DNA of 16,477 nucleotides from CAZRGV01 sp964599655 (lineage in GTDB: Bacteria; Planctomycetota; Planctomycetia; Isosphaerales; Isosphaeraceae): positions 1 to 16,477 of the forward strand of contig CAZRGV010000131.1 of NCBI GenBank assembly GCA_964599655.1. Direction: 5' to 3'. The notes under the pieces are model-generated. The model did no database searches, was not told where the DNA came from, and saw only the letters and a list, made by a program, of their open reading frames with translations. How positions within the stretch are numbered: the first letter of the stretch is position 1; every line of letters begins with the position of its first letter. Made by a program: the position numbers and the translations under genes. Below, piece after piece: positions 8,218 to 14,478 of this stretch.

Positions 8218-8895
8218 TCAGGGTCGGGGCGCGTTCCTCGTGGCCAGCTCGTTGCGGACCCAGTTATCCAGCTCGATCGACCAGTCGAGGTCGCCGATGG
8301 CGTCGGCTCGCAGGATCCAGCCGAGGGCTTCCCAGGTCCGTAGCATGGGGAAACCAAGACTGTGTTCGTGCGCCTTGTAGGTTCCGTCGGCCTGGCGATG
8401 CAGGAACTGAAGGGTCCGGCCATCGAAGGTCCAGACTTCGGGGACGCCAAGAGCGCCGTAGACGTGGAGCCCCTCAAGCAACGGGTTCGAGAGAATGACC
8501 TCGATCGCCAAATCGGGCGGCGGGTGGATCTGCAAATCGATCTCCTGGACGCCTCGCACGTGCGGCTCATGGGCCAGGTAGACGCACGCGTCGGGTTCCT
8601 TGCCTTTCTCGAGGTCCTTCCGAGTCCATCGCGTCGAGCCCGCATCGCGATAGTTCAGTCTCAATCCACGCGCGAGGATCTTGACGAAATCAGAGAGGCG
8701 GCGGGCCAGGACTTCGTGCAGGAACGACGGGCTCATCAGCTCGATGTCTCCGTCGAGATACGTGAGTCTGGGAACGGGACGATCCCCTCGCGCCTGGTCG
8801 AGCGTCTCGTAAACGTCCCAGCCGACCCCGGCGAGCAGGACGCGAGACTCGGCGGCGCCTCCAGCGTTCGTCGATGGTTCCAGGGTCGTACTCAC
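8218..8895 (-). CDS. Uma2 family (DUF820) restriction-endonuclease-like protein
   Basis: This 225-aa protein carries the family landmarks: YLDGDIELMSPSFLHE (46-61), where a P..H segment follows the glycine-aspartate turn; E100-P-D102 before a hydrophobic strand (ACVYL); and PPDLAIEVI (126-134) with D128 and E132, the core acidic residues of the PD-(D/E)xK-like fold. GVPEVWTFDG (150-159) is the usual GV.E.W strand. The region between E132 and GVPEVW (SNPLLEGLHVYGAL) lacks the lysine/arginine-rich K..Y helix seen in many members, so catalysis is doubtful. These genes are numerous in cyanobacteria and planctomycetes and their biological role is unsettled. The start is GTG at 8895; no better start lies upstream. 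Confidence 0.85.
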   Translation of the reverse strand: MSTTLEPSTNAGGAAESRVLLAGVGWDVYETLDQARGDRPVPRLTYLDGDIELMSPSFLHEVLARRLSDFVKILARGLRLNYRDAGSTRWTRKDLEKGKEPDACVYLAHEPHVRGVQEIDLQIHPPPDLAIEVILSNPLLEGLHVYGALGVPEVWTFDGRTLQFLHRQADGTYKAHEHSLGFPMLRTWEALGWILRADAIGDLDWSIELDNWVRNELATRNAPRP

Positions 8896-9015
8896 GAGAT
8901 CTGGCCTTCCGCGATAGAGTACGGCTCGCGCTCCGTTGCGATGCCTGGCGTCGAATTGTCGGAAGGTTCACACGTTACGCTCGAAGGCTGGTCCCTCTGG
9001 ACTCGGAGTCGTCGG

Positions 9016-9989
9016 TCAGGGCCGGCCGGAATGCGCGGGGCGTGGCTTCAGGCCGAGTCGATCGAACATGCGGCGGTCGCGATCGAACTCGGGGTTGGCG
9101 GTGGTCAGGAGCTTGTCGCCGGCGAAGATCGAGTTGGCTCCGGCGAGGAAGCAAAGGGCCTGATCCGGCTCGGACATCTGGATTCGTCCTGCCGAGAGGC
9201 GGACCATCGAGGTCGGAAAGAGGATGCGGGCCGTGGCGATCATGCGGACCATGTCCCAGATCTCGACCTTCGGGCGATCGGCCAGCGGGGTTCCCTCGAC
9301 GGCGACCAGGGCGTTGATCGGCACCGACTCGGGCGGTTCGGGCAGNNNNNNNNNNNNNNNNNNNNNNNNNNNNNNNNNNNNNNNNNGGTCTCTCCCATGC
9401 CGACGATGCCGCCGCAACAGACGGAGATGCCGGCCTCTCGGACGTGGCCAAGCGTTTCGAGTCGGTCATGGTACGTTCGGGTGTGAATGATCTCGCCGTA
9501 GAACTCGGGGGATGTATCGAGGTTGTGGTTGTAGGCGTCGAGACCGGCCTGCTTGAGGCGTCGGGCCTGTTCGTCGTTGAGCATGCCCAGGGTGCAACAG
9601 ACTTCGAGTCCACCCATCGCCTTGATGCCTCGCACCATGTCGAGGACGCGCTCGAACTGGGGACCGTCCTTGACCTCTCGCCAGGCGGCGCCCATGCAAA
9701 AGCGGGTGGCGCCGGAGTCTTTCGCCTGTCTGGCGGCCGCGAGCACGGCGTCGAGGTCCATGAGGGCCTGGGGGTCGACGTCGGTGTGGTAGCGGGCGGC
9801 CTGGGGACAGTAGCCGCAATCCTCGGGGCACCCTCCGGTCTTGACCGACAGCAAGACGCAGACCTGGACCTCGGAGGGGTCGTGATGCCGGCGGTGGACC
9901 TCGTTGGCTCGTCCGACGAGTTCCAGCAGAGGCAGATGGTAAATCGCGGCGATCTCGTCCCGCGTGGGGCAGGCAGTCGTTACCGTCAT
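9016..9989 (-). CDS. bioB: biotin synthase, interrupted by an assembly gap
   Basis: This radical-SAM enzyme inserts sulfur into dethiobiotin to make biotin. The SAM-cluster motif is C54-P-E-D-C58-G-Y-C61 in the N-terminal half. Second-cluster residues are visible in RFCMGAAWR, EVCCTLGM and SVCCGGIVGMGET, and in RLSAGR of the C-terminal half with PESVPINALVAVEGTPLAD. The halves sit in different frames because the 41 Ns between 9346 and 9386 are not a multiple of three. E. coli BioB has 13 residues between GET and the LPTPPESVP block, so the true gap is probably 39 nt (42 if one residue longer). This is therefore an assembly artefact and not a broken gene; the expected product is about 323 aa. 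No other biotin genes are nearby. A TACACT box lies about 84 bp upstream. Confidence 0.93.
9346..9386. other. assembly gap of 41 Ns
   Basis: A run of 41 undetermined bases lies inside bioB. It falls between the codons for GMGET and LPEPPESVP of biotin synthase. Its length breaks the reading frame and should be treated as an estimate. Confidence 0.99.
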
Positions 9990-10072
9990 GGCGTGGGCAT
10001 CCAGGGCAGAAGGCTCGCTTCGGAAGGTGAATAACGCGGCGCAGTCGCTCGGACGGCTTGCGGTCCTGGATG

Positions 10073-10078
10073 AGTGTA
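10073..10078 (-). promoter_or_regulatory. TACACT -10 box upstream of bioB
   Basis: On the minus strand TTACACTCATCC occurs 84 bp upstream of the bioB start, in the 239-bp gap after the 75-aa membrane protein gene. It matches the -10 hexamer of the dehydrogenase and site-2 protease promoters in this window. No good -35 is visible at 16-18 bp, so this is tentative. No BirA-type biotin operator was recognised. Confidence 0.3.
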
Positions 10079-10171
10079 ACGGATTCGGCCGATTCTCGCC
10101 GCGCCAGGAACCGGCGCAGGGTGGTTCGGGTTCCGGACCGGATCGGAGGCGCGCGGGATCGGGTCAGCGGT

Positions 10172-10190
10172 GAGGGCGGGCAAGGCCCTC
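10172..10190 (-). terminator. GC-rich hairpin downstream of the 75-aa membrane protein gene
   Basis: GAGGGC and GCCCTC (10172-10177 with 10185-10190) form a perfect 6-bp stem with a 7-nt loop, 38 nt past the stop of the minus-strand gene ending at 10229. No T-tract follows, so it may be a processing or stability hairpin and not a true intrinsic terminator. Confidence 0.3.
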
Positions 10191-10228
10191 CGTGGACGGT
10201 CCGACCGGTCGAAGATGGAAGCCCGCGC

Positions 10229-10456
10229 TCAGCGGCGGGCGGACTTGCAGACGACGAAGATGGTGAACGCGGCGAGGAAGCCGGTTCCGAGGTAGCCGTA
10301 GAGCGGATCGCCGCTGCTTTCCTCGGCGATCGGAGCACCACCCTGCTCGCCGCCAAATGCCGCCTCGTTGGGGTTGGGCGTTTGGGCTTGAGCGGTCAGG
10401 CCGGTCAAGGCGAAGAACAGGGCCAACAGGGCGAACCGACGGGTCAGGCGGATCAT
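10229..10456 (-). CDS. small exported or membrane protein, 75 aa
   Basis: No family is recognised. Residues 1-24 form a clear signal peptide (MIRLTRRF, then a Leu/Ala/Phe core, then AQA before QTPNPNE). A polar Gly/Glu/Ser linker (25-50) precedes a C-terminal hydrophobic segment YGYLGTGFLAAFTIFVVC (53-70) and the basic tail KSARR. The mature product would be a short single-pass membrane protein with a cytoplasmic tail. Its ATG overlaps the stop of the upstream HYExAFE gene in an ATGA (10456-10453), which supports this start and translational coupling. A longer in-frame start upstream would only add sequence from a different frame of that gene. Confidence 0.7.
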   Translation of the reverse strand: MIRLTRRFALLALFFALTGLTAQAQTPNPNEAAFGGEQGGAPIAEESSGDPLYGYLGTGFLAAFTIFVVCKSARR

Positions 10457-11019
10457 CGTTTGCGCTCTCGCAAGGGCAAAGGTCCGGGACGTTTGGGGCT
10501 TTGAGGCGTCATGGGCAGCCATTCGTCGAGGGGTCGGACGCGGCTTCGGAAGGCGGCACGGGCCATGGCGACGGCCTTCCAGGCGGGGCCTCGCGAGCAA
10601 AGGTGGGAGATGTAATCGTCCAGCCCGACGGCCCAGAACCGATAAAGGCGTCCGCGGAAGGCGAACGCGCCATCGCCGGGCGGCAGCGGGAAGGGCGGCG
10701 GGGGTTCGGCGTAGGCGAACACGAGGATCGCCCGGAAGCCGGGTCCGAACATCTCCTGCCATCGCGCGAGGCCAACCAGGTCGTCGGTGGTGACCCAGTT
10801 TTCCCAGGGCCGACGGCCCTGGGCGTTCTTGCCTTGCTTCCCCTTGACCTCGACGACCAGGTTCCGTCCCATTCGAGGATACAACAAGAAGTCGGGGTTT
10901 TTCACCCCCTCGGTTCCGGAGAGCGCGCGTTTGGCCTCATCGACGGCCACGCAAGGGACGGGGATCGAGCGGATATACGCCTCGAAGGCCGCCTCGTAAT
11001 GGTTCGCGCGCCTGGCCAT
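10453..11019 (-). CDS. HYExAFE family protein, nuclease-fold-like
   Basis: This 188-aa protein begins with the signature NHYEAAFEAYI (residues 6-16; H7, Y8, E9, A11, F12, E13) that names a planctomycete-typical family. NPDFLLYP (41-48) and NLVVEVKGKQ (53-62) follow. The arrangement D43...E57-V-K59 resembles the PD-(D/E)xK nuclease core, and W72-E-N-W plus a later hydrophobic strand FRAILVFAY fit such a fold. The comparison is mine; activity is not established for the family as far as I know. The C-terminus is basic and proline-rich (PKRPGPLPLRERKR). GGGAG sits 11 nt upstream of the ATG. The gene lies 45 bp after a membrane protein gene and overlaps the next gene by four bases. Confidence 0.83.
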   Translation of the reverse strand: MARRANHYEAAFEAYIRSIPVPCVAVDEAKRALSGTEGVKNPDFLLYPRMGRNLVVEVKGKQGKNAQGRRPWENWVTTDDLVGLARWQEMFGPGFRAILVFAYAEPPPPFPLPPGDGAFAFRGRLYRFWAVGLDDYISHLCSRGPAWKAVAMARAAFRSRVRPLDEWLPMTPQSPKRPGPLPLRERKR

Positions 11020-11064
11020 GAGATCGAAGGCTCCCGCGGTCGGCGACTGGGGATCAGCCGCGAA

Positions 11065-11526
11065 TCAGCCTCCCGAGACCTGGACTCCGCCAGCGGCCGC
11101 GGAAACGAAGATCAGCAGCAGGACAAAGAGGACCAGGGCCACGATCAGCAACCAGTAAAGCAGGCGGTAGAGGTTCCGCAGGTCGTTGAGCGCGAGCATC
11201 AGGTGCGTGATGTCGCGGCCCCTGGTCTGGGCGACGTCGGCGAACGACTTGCCGGCCGAGATGGTCCAGAGCCCGACGAAGACCAGGACAATCGCGCTGA
11301 TGTCCACCAGAACATCCCGAGTCTTGACGAAGACGACGACCATGCGAATCAGGCCGAGGATCGCCACGAACAGGGAAAAGACGCCGACGAACTTCATCTT
11401 GCTCGCGAGGTCGGCGATCAGCACGTCCTGGTCGGGCGTGAACTCGTACTGCCTCGTGACCGGAGCCGCGACCTCGGGGGAGGGGGTTGCCGATGGGGTC
11501 GGATCGGGCGTAGGGGCGTCAGACAT
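11065..11526 (-). CDS. hypothetical membrane protein with three TM segments
   Basis: This 153-aa protein has an N-terminal Pro/Thr/Ser/Ala-rich tail (1-24) and the conserved-looking segment YEFTPDQDVLIADLASKMK (27-45). Predicted TM helices are at about 46-67, 75-92 and 122-146. A polar loop SFADVAQTRGRDITHLMLAL (98-117) lies between the second and third helices. No named family is recognised. I chose ATG 11526 over the ATG at 11550 because AGGAG lies 8 nt upstream and the upstream extension is short and unremarkable. A well-placed promoter precedes the gene, which appears to lead a three-gene unit with the HYExAFE and 75-aa proteins. Confidence 0.78.
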   Translation of the reverse strand: MSDAPTPDPTPSATPSPEVAAPVTRQYEFTPDQDVLIADLASKMKFVGVFSLFVAILGLIRMVVVFVKTRDVLVDISAIVLVFVGLWTISAGKSFADVAQTRGRDITHLMLALNDLRNLYRLLYWLLIVALVLFVLLLIFVSAAAGGVQVSGG

Positions 11527-11580
11527 CACGAAGGCTCCTGGTTCATCCAAGGGGTTCCCGCCGGTGGCCGGATTGCCCTC

Positions 11581-11608
11581 ATTATGAAGACGCGCACAGG
11601 CGAATCAA
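11581..11608 (-). promoter_or_regulatory. sigma70-like promoter for the three-TM membrane protein gene
   Basis: On the minus strand TTGATT (11608-11603) matches 4 of 6 of the -35 consensus and CATAAT (11586-11581) matches 5 of 6 of the -10 consensus, with a 16-bp spacer. It sits just past the end of the ykgJ-like gene. It predicts a start near 11574 and a leader of about 48 nt containing the AGGAG ribosome-binding site. Confidence 0.5.
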
Positions 11609-11635
11609 TGGTAAAGCCAGGCATCGCATCGCGCG

Positions 11636-12181
11636 TTAGGCCGGTCCGGGGCGCGACTTCCCCAGGCCGATCGTGAGCGGAACGAGAGGTTGCGGGGGCG
11701 TCGGGATCGGTCGTCGACGGCGTCGGGGCGGCAAGAGGGCCTCGGCGTACTCCCAGATCTGGTCGGGGGTTTCGAAGACCTTCTCGAAGGTCCAGTCATT
11801 ATCGTATTCGCACTCGTTGGTCGTATACTCGCGGCAGATCTTTGGCCGATCGTGGTAGATCAAGCAGCGGTTGTCACGACTGAGGTACTGGCAGCGGGTC
11901 ATGACGACGAGGTACCAGGTACCCTTCTCGACGTAGACGATCGTCTGCCCGTGGGCAAGATACCAGCGGATGGCGTCGTAGTCGTCCCAGGTTGTGGGGG
12001 TCTCGATGGGCAAGGAGAAGTAGCGGCAGCACTTGCCGGTGCAATGGTTGCACAGACAATCGCCGGGCTTGAGCTCATCGCGACGGAGCCGAGTTTTGCG
12101 CTTGGCGGCCAACGGGGGTTCCTCAGGGACAGGGACAGGAGCGTGGGGTGGGGGGGGGGGTGGGACGGGCGGGAGCCGCAT
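11636..12181 (-). CDS. YkgJ-type cysteine cluster protein
   Basis: The family motif CxxCxxxCC is C44-N-H-C47-T-G-K-C51-C52, followed by C97, C106, C116 and C124 (RPKICREYTTNEC). Such proteins are thought to bind zinc or an Fe-S cluster; their function is not known. TTWDDYDAIRWYLAHG (63-78) is a typical family segment. Two starts are possible. The ATG at 12181 lies inside the upstream methyltransferase gene, encodes an odd proline-rich head across an 11-C tract and has no ribosome-binding site. A TTG at 12112 (before AAKRKTRLR) has GAGG overlapping the upstream TGA stop, the arrangement expected for coupled translation, and gives 158 aa. I give the longer coordinates but think the TTG start more likely. 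The C-terminus is Arg/Pro-rich. Confidence 0.82.
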   Translation of the reverse strand: MRLPPVPPPPPPHAPVPVPEEPPLAAKRKTRLRRDELKPGDCLCNHCTGKCCRYFSLPIETPTTWDDYDAIRWYLAHGQTIVYVEKGTWYLVVMTRCQYLSRDNRCLIYHDRPKICREYTTNECEYDNDWTFEKVFETPDQIWEYAEALLPPRRRRRPIPTPPQPLVPLTIGLGKSRPGPA

Positions 12182-13001
12182 CGGCGGTGCGGTATCGGTC
12201 GAGTGCCTCGCGAAGCGCGGCCACGTGGGCCTCGGTCGAGCCGCAGCAACCGCCGACGAGGCGCGCGCCCCGATCGATCAGTTGGGGAACCGCCCTCGCG
12301 AAGACCTCGGGGGGATCGAGCGGCTGGCCCGGAAGGCCGGCGCCCGGCTTGGCCAGAAAGGGGAGGTTGGTGGCGTCCCTGAGTGCGTTGCAGGCATCGA
12401 TCGCCTTCGCCATTCCGGGAACGCAGTTGACGCCGAGGACGGAAACGCCGAGGTCGAGGAGCACGCCGACCCAATCGGCGGGCGGGCGGTCCCAGCGAAA
12501 CAGGGAGACCACGAGGGGCAGGCCAGTCCGGCCTTCGAGAGCTTCCAGCCCGCGACGGGCCGAGTCGGGCGTCTGCGTCTCCAGCAAGAGAGCGTCGACG
12601 CCGGAGTCGGTCAGAATCTTGGCCTGATGGATCAGGAATGGGCTTTCGACGGCCCTCGGGCCGATTGAGCCGAACAGGAGTCGGTTGGGTCCAGCGGCAT
12701 CGCGAGCGATCGCGACGGCCTGGCGGAGCAAGTCCTCGGCGAGGCGGGCACGATGGGCGAAGTCACCCTGATCGACCCGCGAAAGGCTCTCGGGATCGGC
12801 TCCAAACGTGTTGGTCACGAGAACGTCGGCGCCGGCCTCAACGTCGAGCCGGTGGACGGCCCAGACGGCCTCGGGATGGTCGCGGTTCCAGAGGGCCGGA
12901 TCGTCGTGGTCGAGGTGGAGCCCTCTCGCGATCAGCCGGGTGCCCATCGCGGCGTCGAGCACGAGTGGGCGTGGGACCCTCGGATCGAAACGTCGGTTCA
13001 C
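12123..13001 (-). CDS. homocysteine S-methyltransferase family protein
   Basis: This 292-aa TIM-barrel protein belongs to the family that moves a methyl group from a donor such as S-methylmethionine, betaine or methyl-folate to homocysteine, giving methionine. The N-terminal barrel start is VLDAAMGTRL (14-23), then VLVTNTFGADP (60-70). The three zinc ligands are present: C193 in LGVNCVPG, and C252 and C253 in GGCCGS. E141 lies in LLLETQTPDS. No cobalamin or folate domain is attached, so this is the stand-alone type; the methyl donor cannot be assigned. The start is GTG at 13001, overlapping the site-2 protease stop in GTGA. The end carries a short Pro/Thr-rich tail encoded by an 11-C tract. 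Confidence 0.88.
   Translation of the reverse strand: MNRRFDPRVPRPLVLDAAMGTRLIARGLHLDHDDPALWNRDHPEAVWAVHRLDVEAGADVLVTNTFGADPESLSRVDQGDFAHRARLAEDLLRQAVAIARDAAGPNRLLFGSIGPRAVESPFLIHQAKILTDSGVDALLLETQTPDSARRGLEALEGRTGLPLVVSLFRWDRPPADWVGVLLDLGVSVLGVNCVPGMAKAIDACNALRDATNLPFLAKPGAGLPGQPLDPPEVFARAVPQLIDRGARLVGGCCGSTEAHVAALREALDRYRTADAAPARPTPPPTPRSCPCP
12150..12160. repeat. 11-bp G/C homopolymer at a gene junction
   Basis: Eleven G residues on the plus strand (eleven C on the coding strand) lie in the last codons of the methyltransferase gene and in the N-terminal extension of the ykgJ-like gene. A one-base loss would place the methyltransferase in the ykgJ frame. It may be a slippage-prone site or a base-calling uncertainty. 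Confidence 0.9.
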
Positions 13002-14056
13002 GAGCCCTGCATCCGCTTGCTGCGATACTTGGCGCTCACACGGACAAGGAACTGGTGTTCCTCCTCGCTCAAGGACGAACGACCGCCTCGGTGGAGCTTG
13101 TCGAGAATCTCGTCCATCCGCTGTTCCTCGGCGGCCTCCTTGGCCTCTCGACGCTGGCGTCGAAGCTCGGACCGGCGGCGGCGCCAGCGTTTCAAGGCGC
13201 TCTCTTTCTTGGGGCGAACGGCCGGGGCGCCCGATTCAAGGCTGGTGTAGCCCTGCGAGAAATCGTAGCCGAAAACGCCGTCGTCGAAGAAGCCGCCTTC
13301 CTCCAGCATGCGGGCCTCGATGCGGACCATCCATTCGATCAGGATGGCCAGCGCGATGAGGGCAAACGCCCCCGGCCGGGCGCCGTAGAGCCGGAAGAGA
13401 CCGACCAGGGCGAGCAGCACCGCGCAGACCCGAGCCGTGTGCGGGGCGATCATGCCGTCCTTCGACTGGCTGGCCAAAATGCCCCTAAGGGTTCGGCCCA
13501 TGTCCATCGGCAGGGCGGGAATGAGGTTCGCGAGGAAGAGGACCCAGTTCAGGTATCCGAACCAGCCCACCCACCAGACCGCCGAGAGCGGCGCCGCGGT
13601 CTGGCCGTTCGAGAGGATCGGGGCACCCCCGGCCGGTCCGCCGAATGGGTTGAAGATCATCTGCGACTCGGCGAACCCGAGACCGATGGCGGCGACTAGG
13701 GCCATCATGGCGCTGGTGATCGGGCCGGCGACCGAGACGAGGACGGCCTCGGGGGTCCGCCAGAGGGTCGAGGTCGACGGGCCGACAAGGTTCCCCAGCG
13801 GCCAGAGGCGAATTTCGTCGATCTCGAAGCCGAGCCGCACGGCCATGGCCGCGTGCCCCAGTTCGTGGAGCAGAATCGCGACGACGAGGAGTGATAACCA
13901 GGCGATCGTTTCGGCGACTGGGTGCCCTTTCGGCTCGCTGGTCAAGGCGGATTCGAGCAGGCGGCCCACGACGAACAGCACGAGGAACAGGTGGACCCGT
14001 ATCTGGGTACCGGACCATCGCCCGAGATTGATCGACCAGGTGAGAGGATCGGACAT
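12998..14056 (-). CDS. site-2 protease family (M50) membrane metalloprotease
   Basis: This 352-aa intramembrane zinc protease has its active site in H64-E65-L-G-H68 within a membrane helix (about 50-72). The third zinc ligand is D185 in NLIPALPMDMGR (177-188), a variant of the usual NxxPxxPLDG. Other TM helices lie at about 20-36, 104-128, 168-182, 207-225 and 229-247. The GP at 111-112 (VSVAGPITSA) is the conserved G-P kink. A cytoplasmic tail follows: a basic coiled coil (about 283-318, WRRRRSELRRQRREAKEA) and a helical end LDKLHRGGRSSLSEEEHQFL (318-337). Similar tails occur on planctomycete M50 and rhomboid proteins. The family cleaves membrane-bound substrates in regulated proteolysis; the target here is unknown. 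The gene leads the operon with the methyltransferase and YkgJ-like genes. Confidence 0.9.
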   Translation of the reverse strand: MSDPLTWSINLGRWSGTQIRVHLFLVLFVVGRLLESALTSEPKGHPVAETIAWLSLLVVAILLHELGHAAMAVRLGFEIDEIRLWPLGNLVGPSTSTLWRTPEAVLVSVAGPITSAMMALVAAIGLGFAESQMIFNPFGGPAGGAPILSNGQTAAPLSAVWWVGWFGYLNWVLFLANLIPALPMDMGRTLRGILASQSKDGMIAPHTARVCAVLLALVGLFRLYGARPGAFALIALAILIEWMVRIEARMLEEGGFFDDGVFGYDFSQGYTSLESGAPAVRPKKESALKRWRRRRSELRRQRREAKEAAEEQRMDEILDKLHRGGRSSLSEEEHQFLVRVSAKYRSKRMQGS

Positions 14057-14118
14057 GGGCGGTCACCCGCGAGTAGTGGCGGATCGCGTCGGGCGGTTCT
14101 CCCCTGAGTGTATCGTCC

Positions 14119-14147
14119 AGTGTAGCAATCGCCCCAAGCCGTCGCAA
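14119..14147 (-). promoter_or_regulatory. sigma70-like promoter for the site-2 protease operon
   Basis: On the minus strand TTGCGA (14147-14142) and TACACT (14124-14119) are spaced by 17 bp, each matching 4 of 6 consensus positions. A second TACACT follows 12 bp downstream (14112-14107). Transcription would start near 14112, with a leader of about 56 nt. The -35 is the same hexamer as that of the candidate promoter at 2035. Confidence 0.45.
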
Positions 14148-14265
14148 CGCACGCCGACCAAAGACCCTCGAGGCGCAAGGAGGACCGGCGGGTTCCACCT
14201 TGCGGAACTCATCGCGCAAAGATTGTTGATGCGTTGCTCATGGTCAAAATTGCTCGGAGCGATCG

Positions 14266-14293
14266 GAGGCGAGATCCTCGAGGAGCTTGCCTC
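14266..14293. repeat. 28-bp imperfect palindrome
   Basis: The sequence is symmetric at 24 of 28 positions about its centre at 14279/14280. The core TCCTCGAGGA is a perfect 10-bp palindrome and the outer arms GAGGC/GCCTC match. It lies about 185 bp upstream of the Tat-protein gene and about 140 bp beyond the protease promoter. The size and symmetry suit a dimeric regulator's operator, but no regulator is encoded nearby. Confidence 0.35.
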
Positions 14294-14478
14294 GTCCGCG
14301 GCGGCGGCAAGGCGACCGGCGGTCTCGGGCCCTTCGGCGAAACAGGTTGTGCTTGACGTCGGGGCGCGTTACAAGCAGGAACGAGTCGATGCGAGGCTCG
14401 TGTGAAGTGGTACCCGGGCCGGCTGATCGAGGGCAACGGACTCGGGGAGGCTGCGGTCCCTCCAGAGGAGTCTAGGCG

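Larger units (their letters stand above)
14057..14478. other. divergent intergenic region
   Basis: These 422 bp lie between the divergent site-2 protease and Tat-protein genes. They contain the protease promoter (14119-14147) with a second TACACT at 14107-14112. They also contain an AT-rich island (14218-14252) that could hold the promoter for the plus-strand gene, a 28-bp imperfect palindrome (14266-14293), and a 58-codon open frame (14229-14405) that I do not accept as a gene. No RNA gene is recognised. Confidence 0.6.

Noticed and set aside
3848..8380. A 1510-codon open frame on the plus strand, antisense to the dehydrogenase, Maf-operon leader, ketoacyl synthase and part of Uma2
   Set aside because: It is antisense to clear genes with catalytic motifs and crosses several of them and their gaps. 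Its product is low in hydrophobic order and rich in Gly, Arg, Val, Asp and Glu, as expected from complementing GC-rich codons. No domain is recognisable.
10357..11676. A 439-codon plus-strand frame antisense to the HYExAFE and three-TM genes
   Set aside because: The opposite strand has coupled genes with signal peptides, TM helices and a family signature. The plus-strand product is repetitive and charged with no domain, so it is a shadow of GC-rich coding.
12638..13699. A 353-codon plus-strand frame antisense to the methyltransferase and site-2 protease
   Set aside because: It opposes two recognised enzymes with intact metal-binding motifs and has no recognisable domain or supporting context.
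13437..14405. A 322-codon plus-strand frame running from inside the protease gene to near the Tat-protein gene
   Set aside because: Its first two thirds are antisense to the protease membrane domain and look like random translation. Only the last part lies in a gap.
14229..14405. A 58-codon plus-strand frame (MRCSWSKLLGAIGGEILEEL...) in the gap before the Tat-protein gene
   Set aside because: The predicted peptide looks plausible, but there is no ribosome-binding site, no family resemblance and an embedded palindrome. Conservation in relatives would be needed to accept it.
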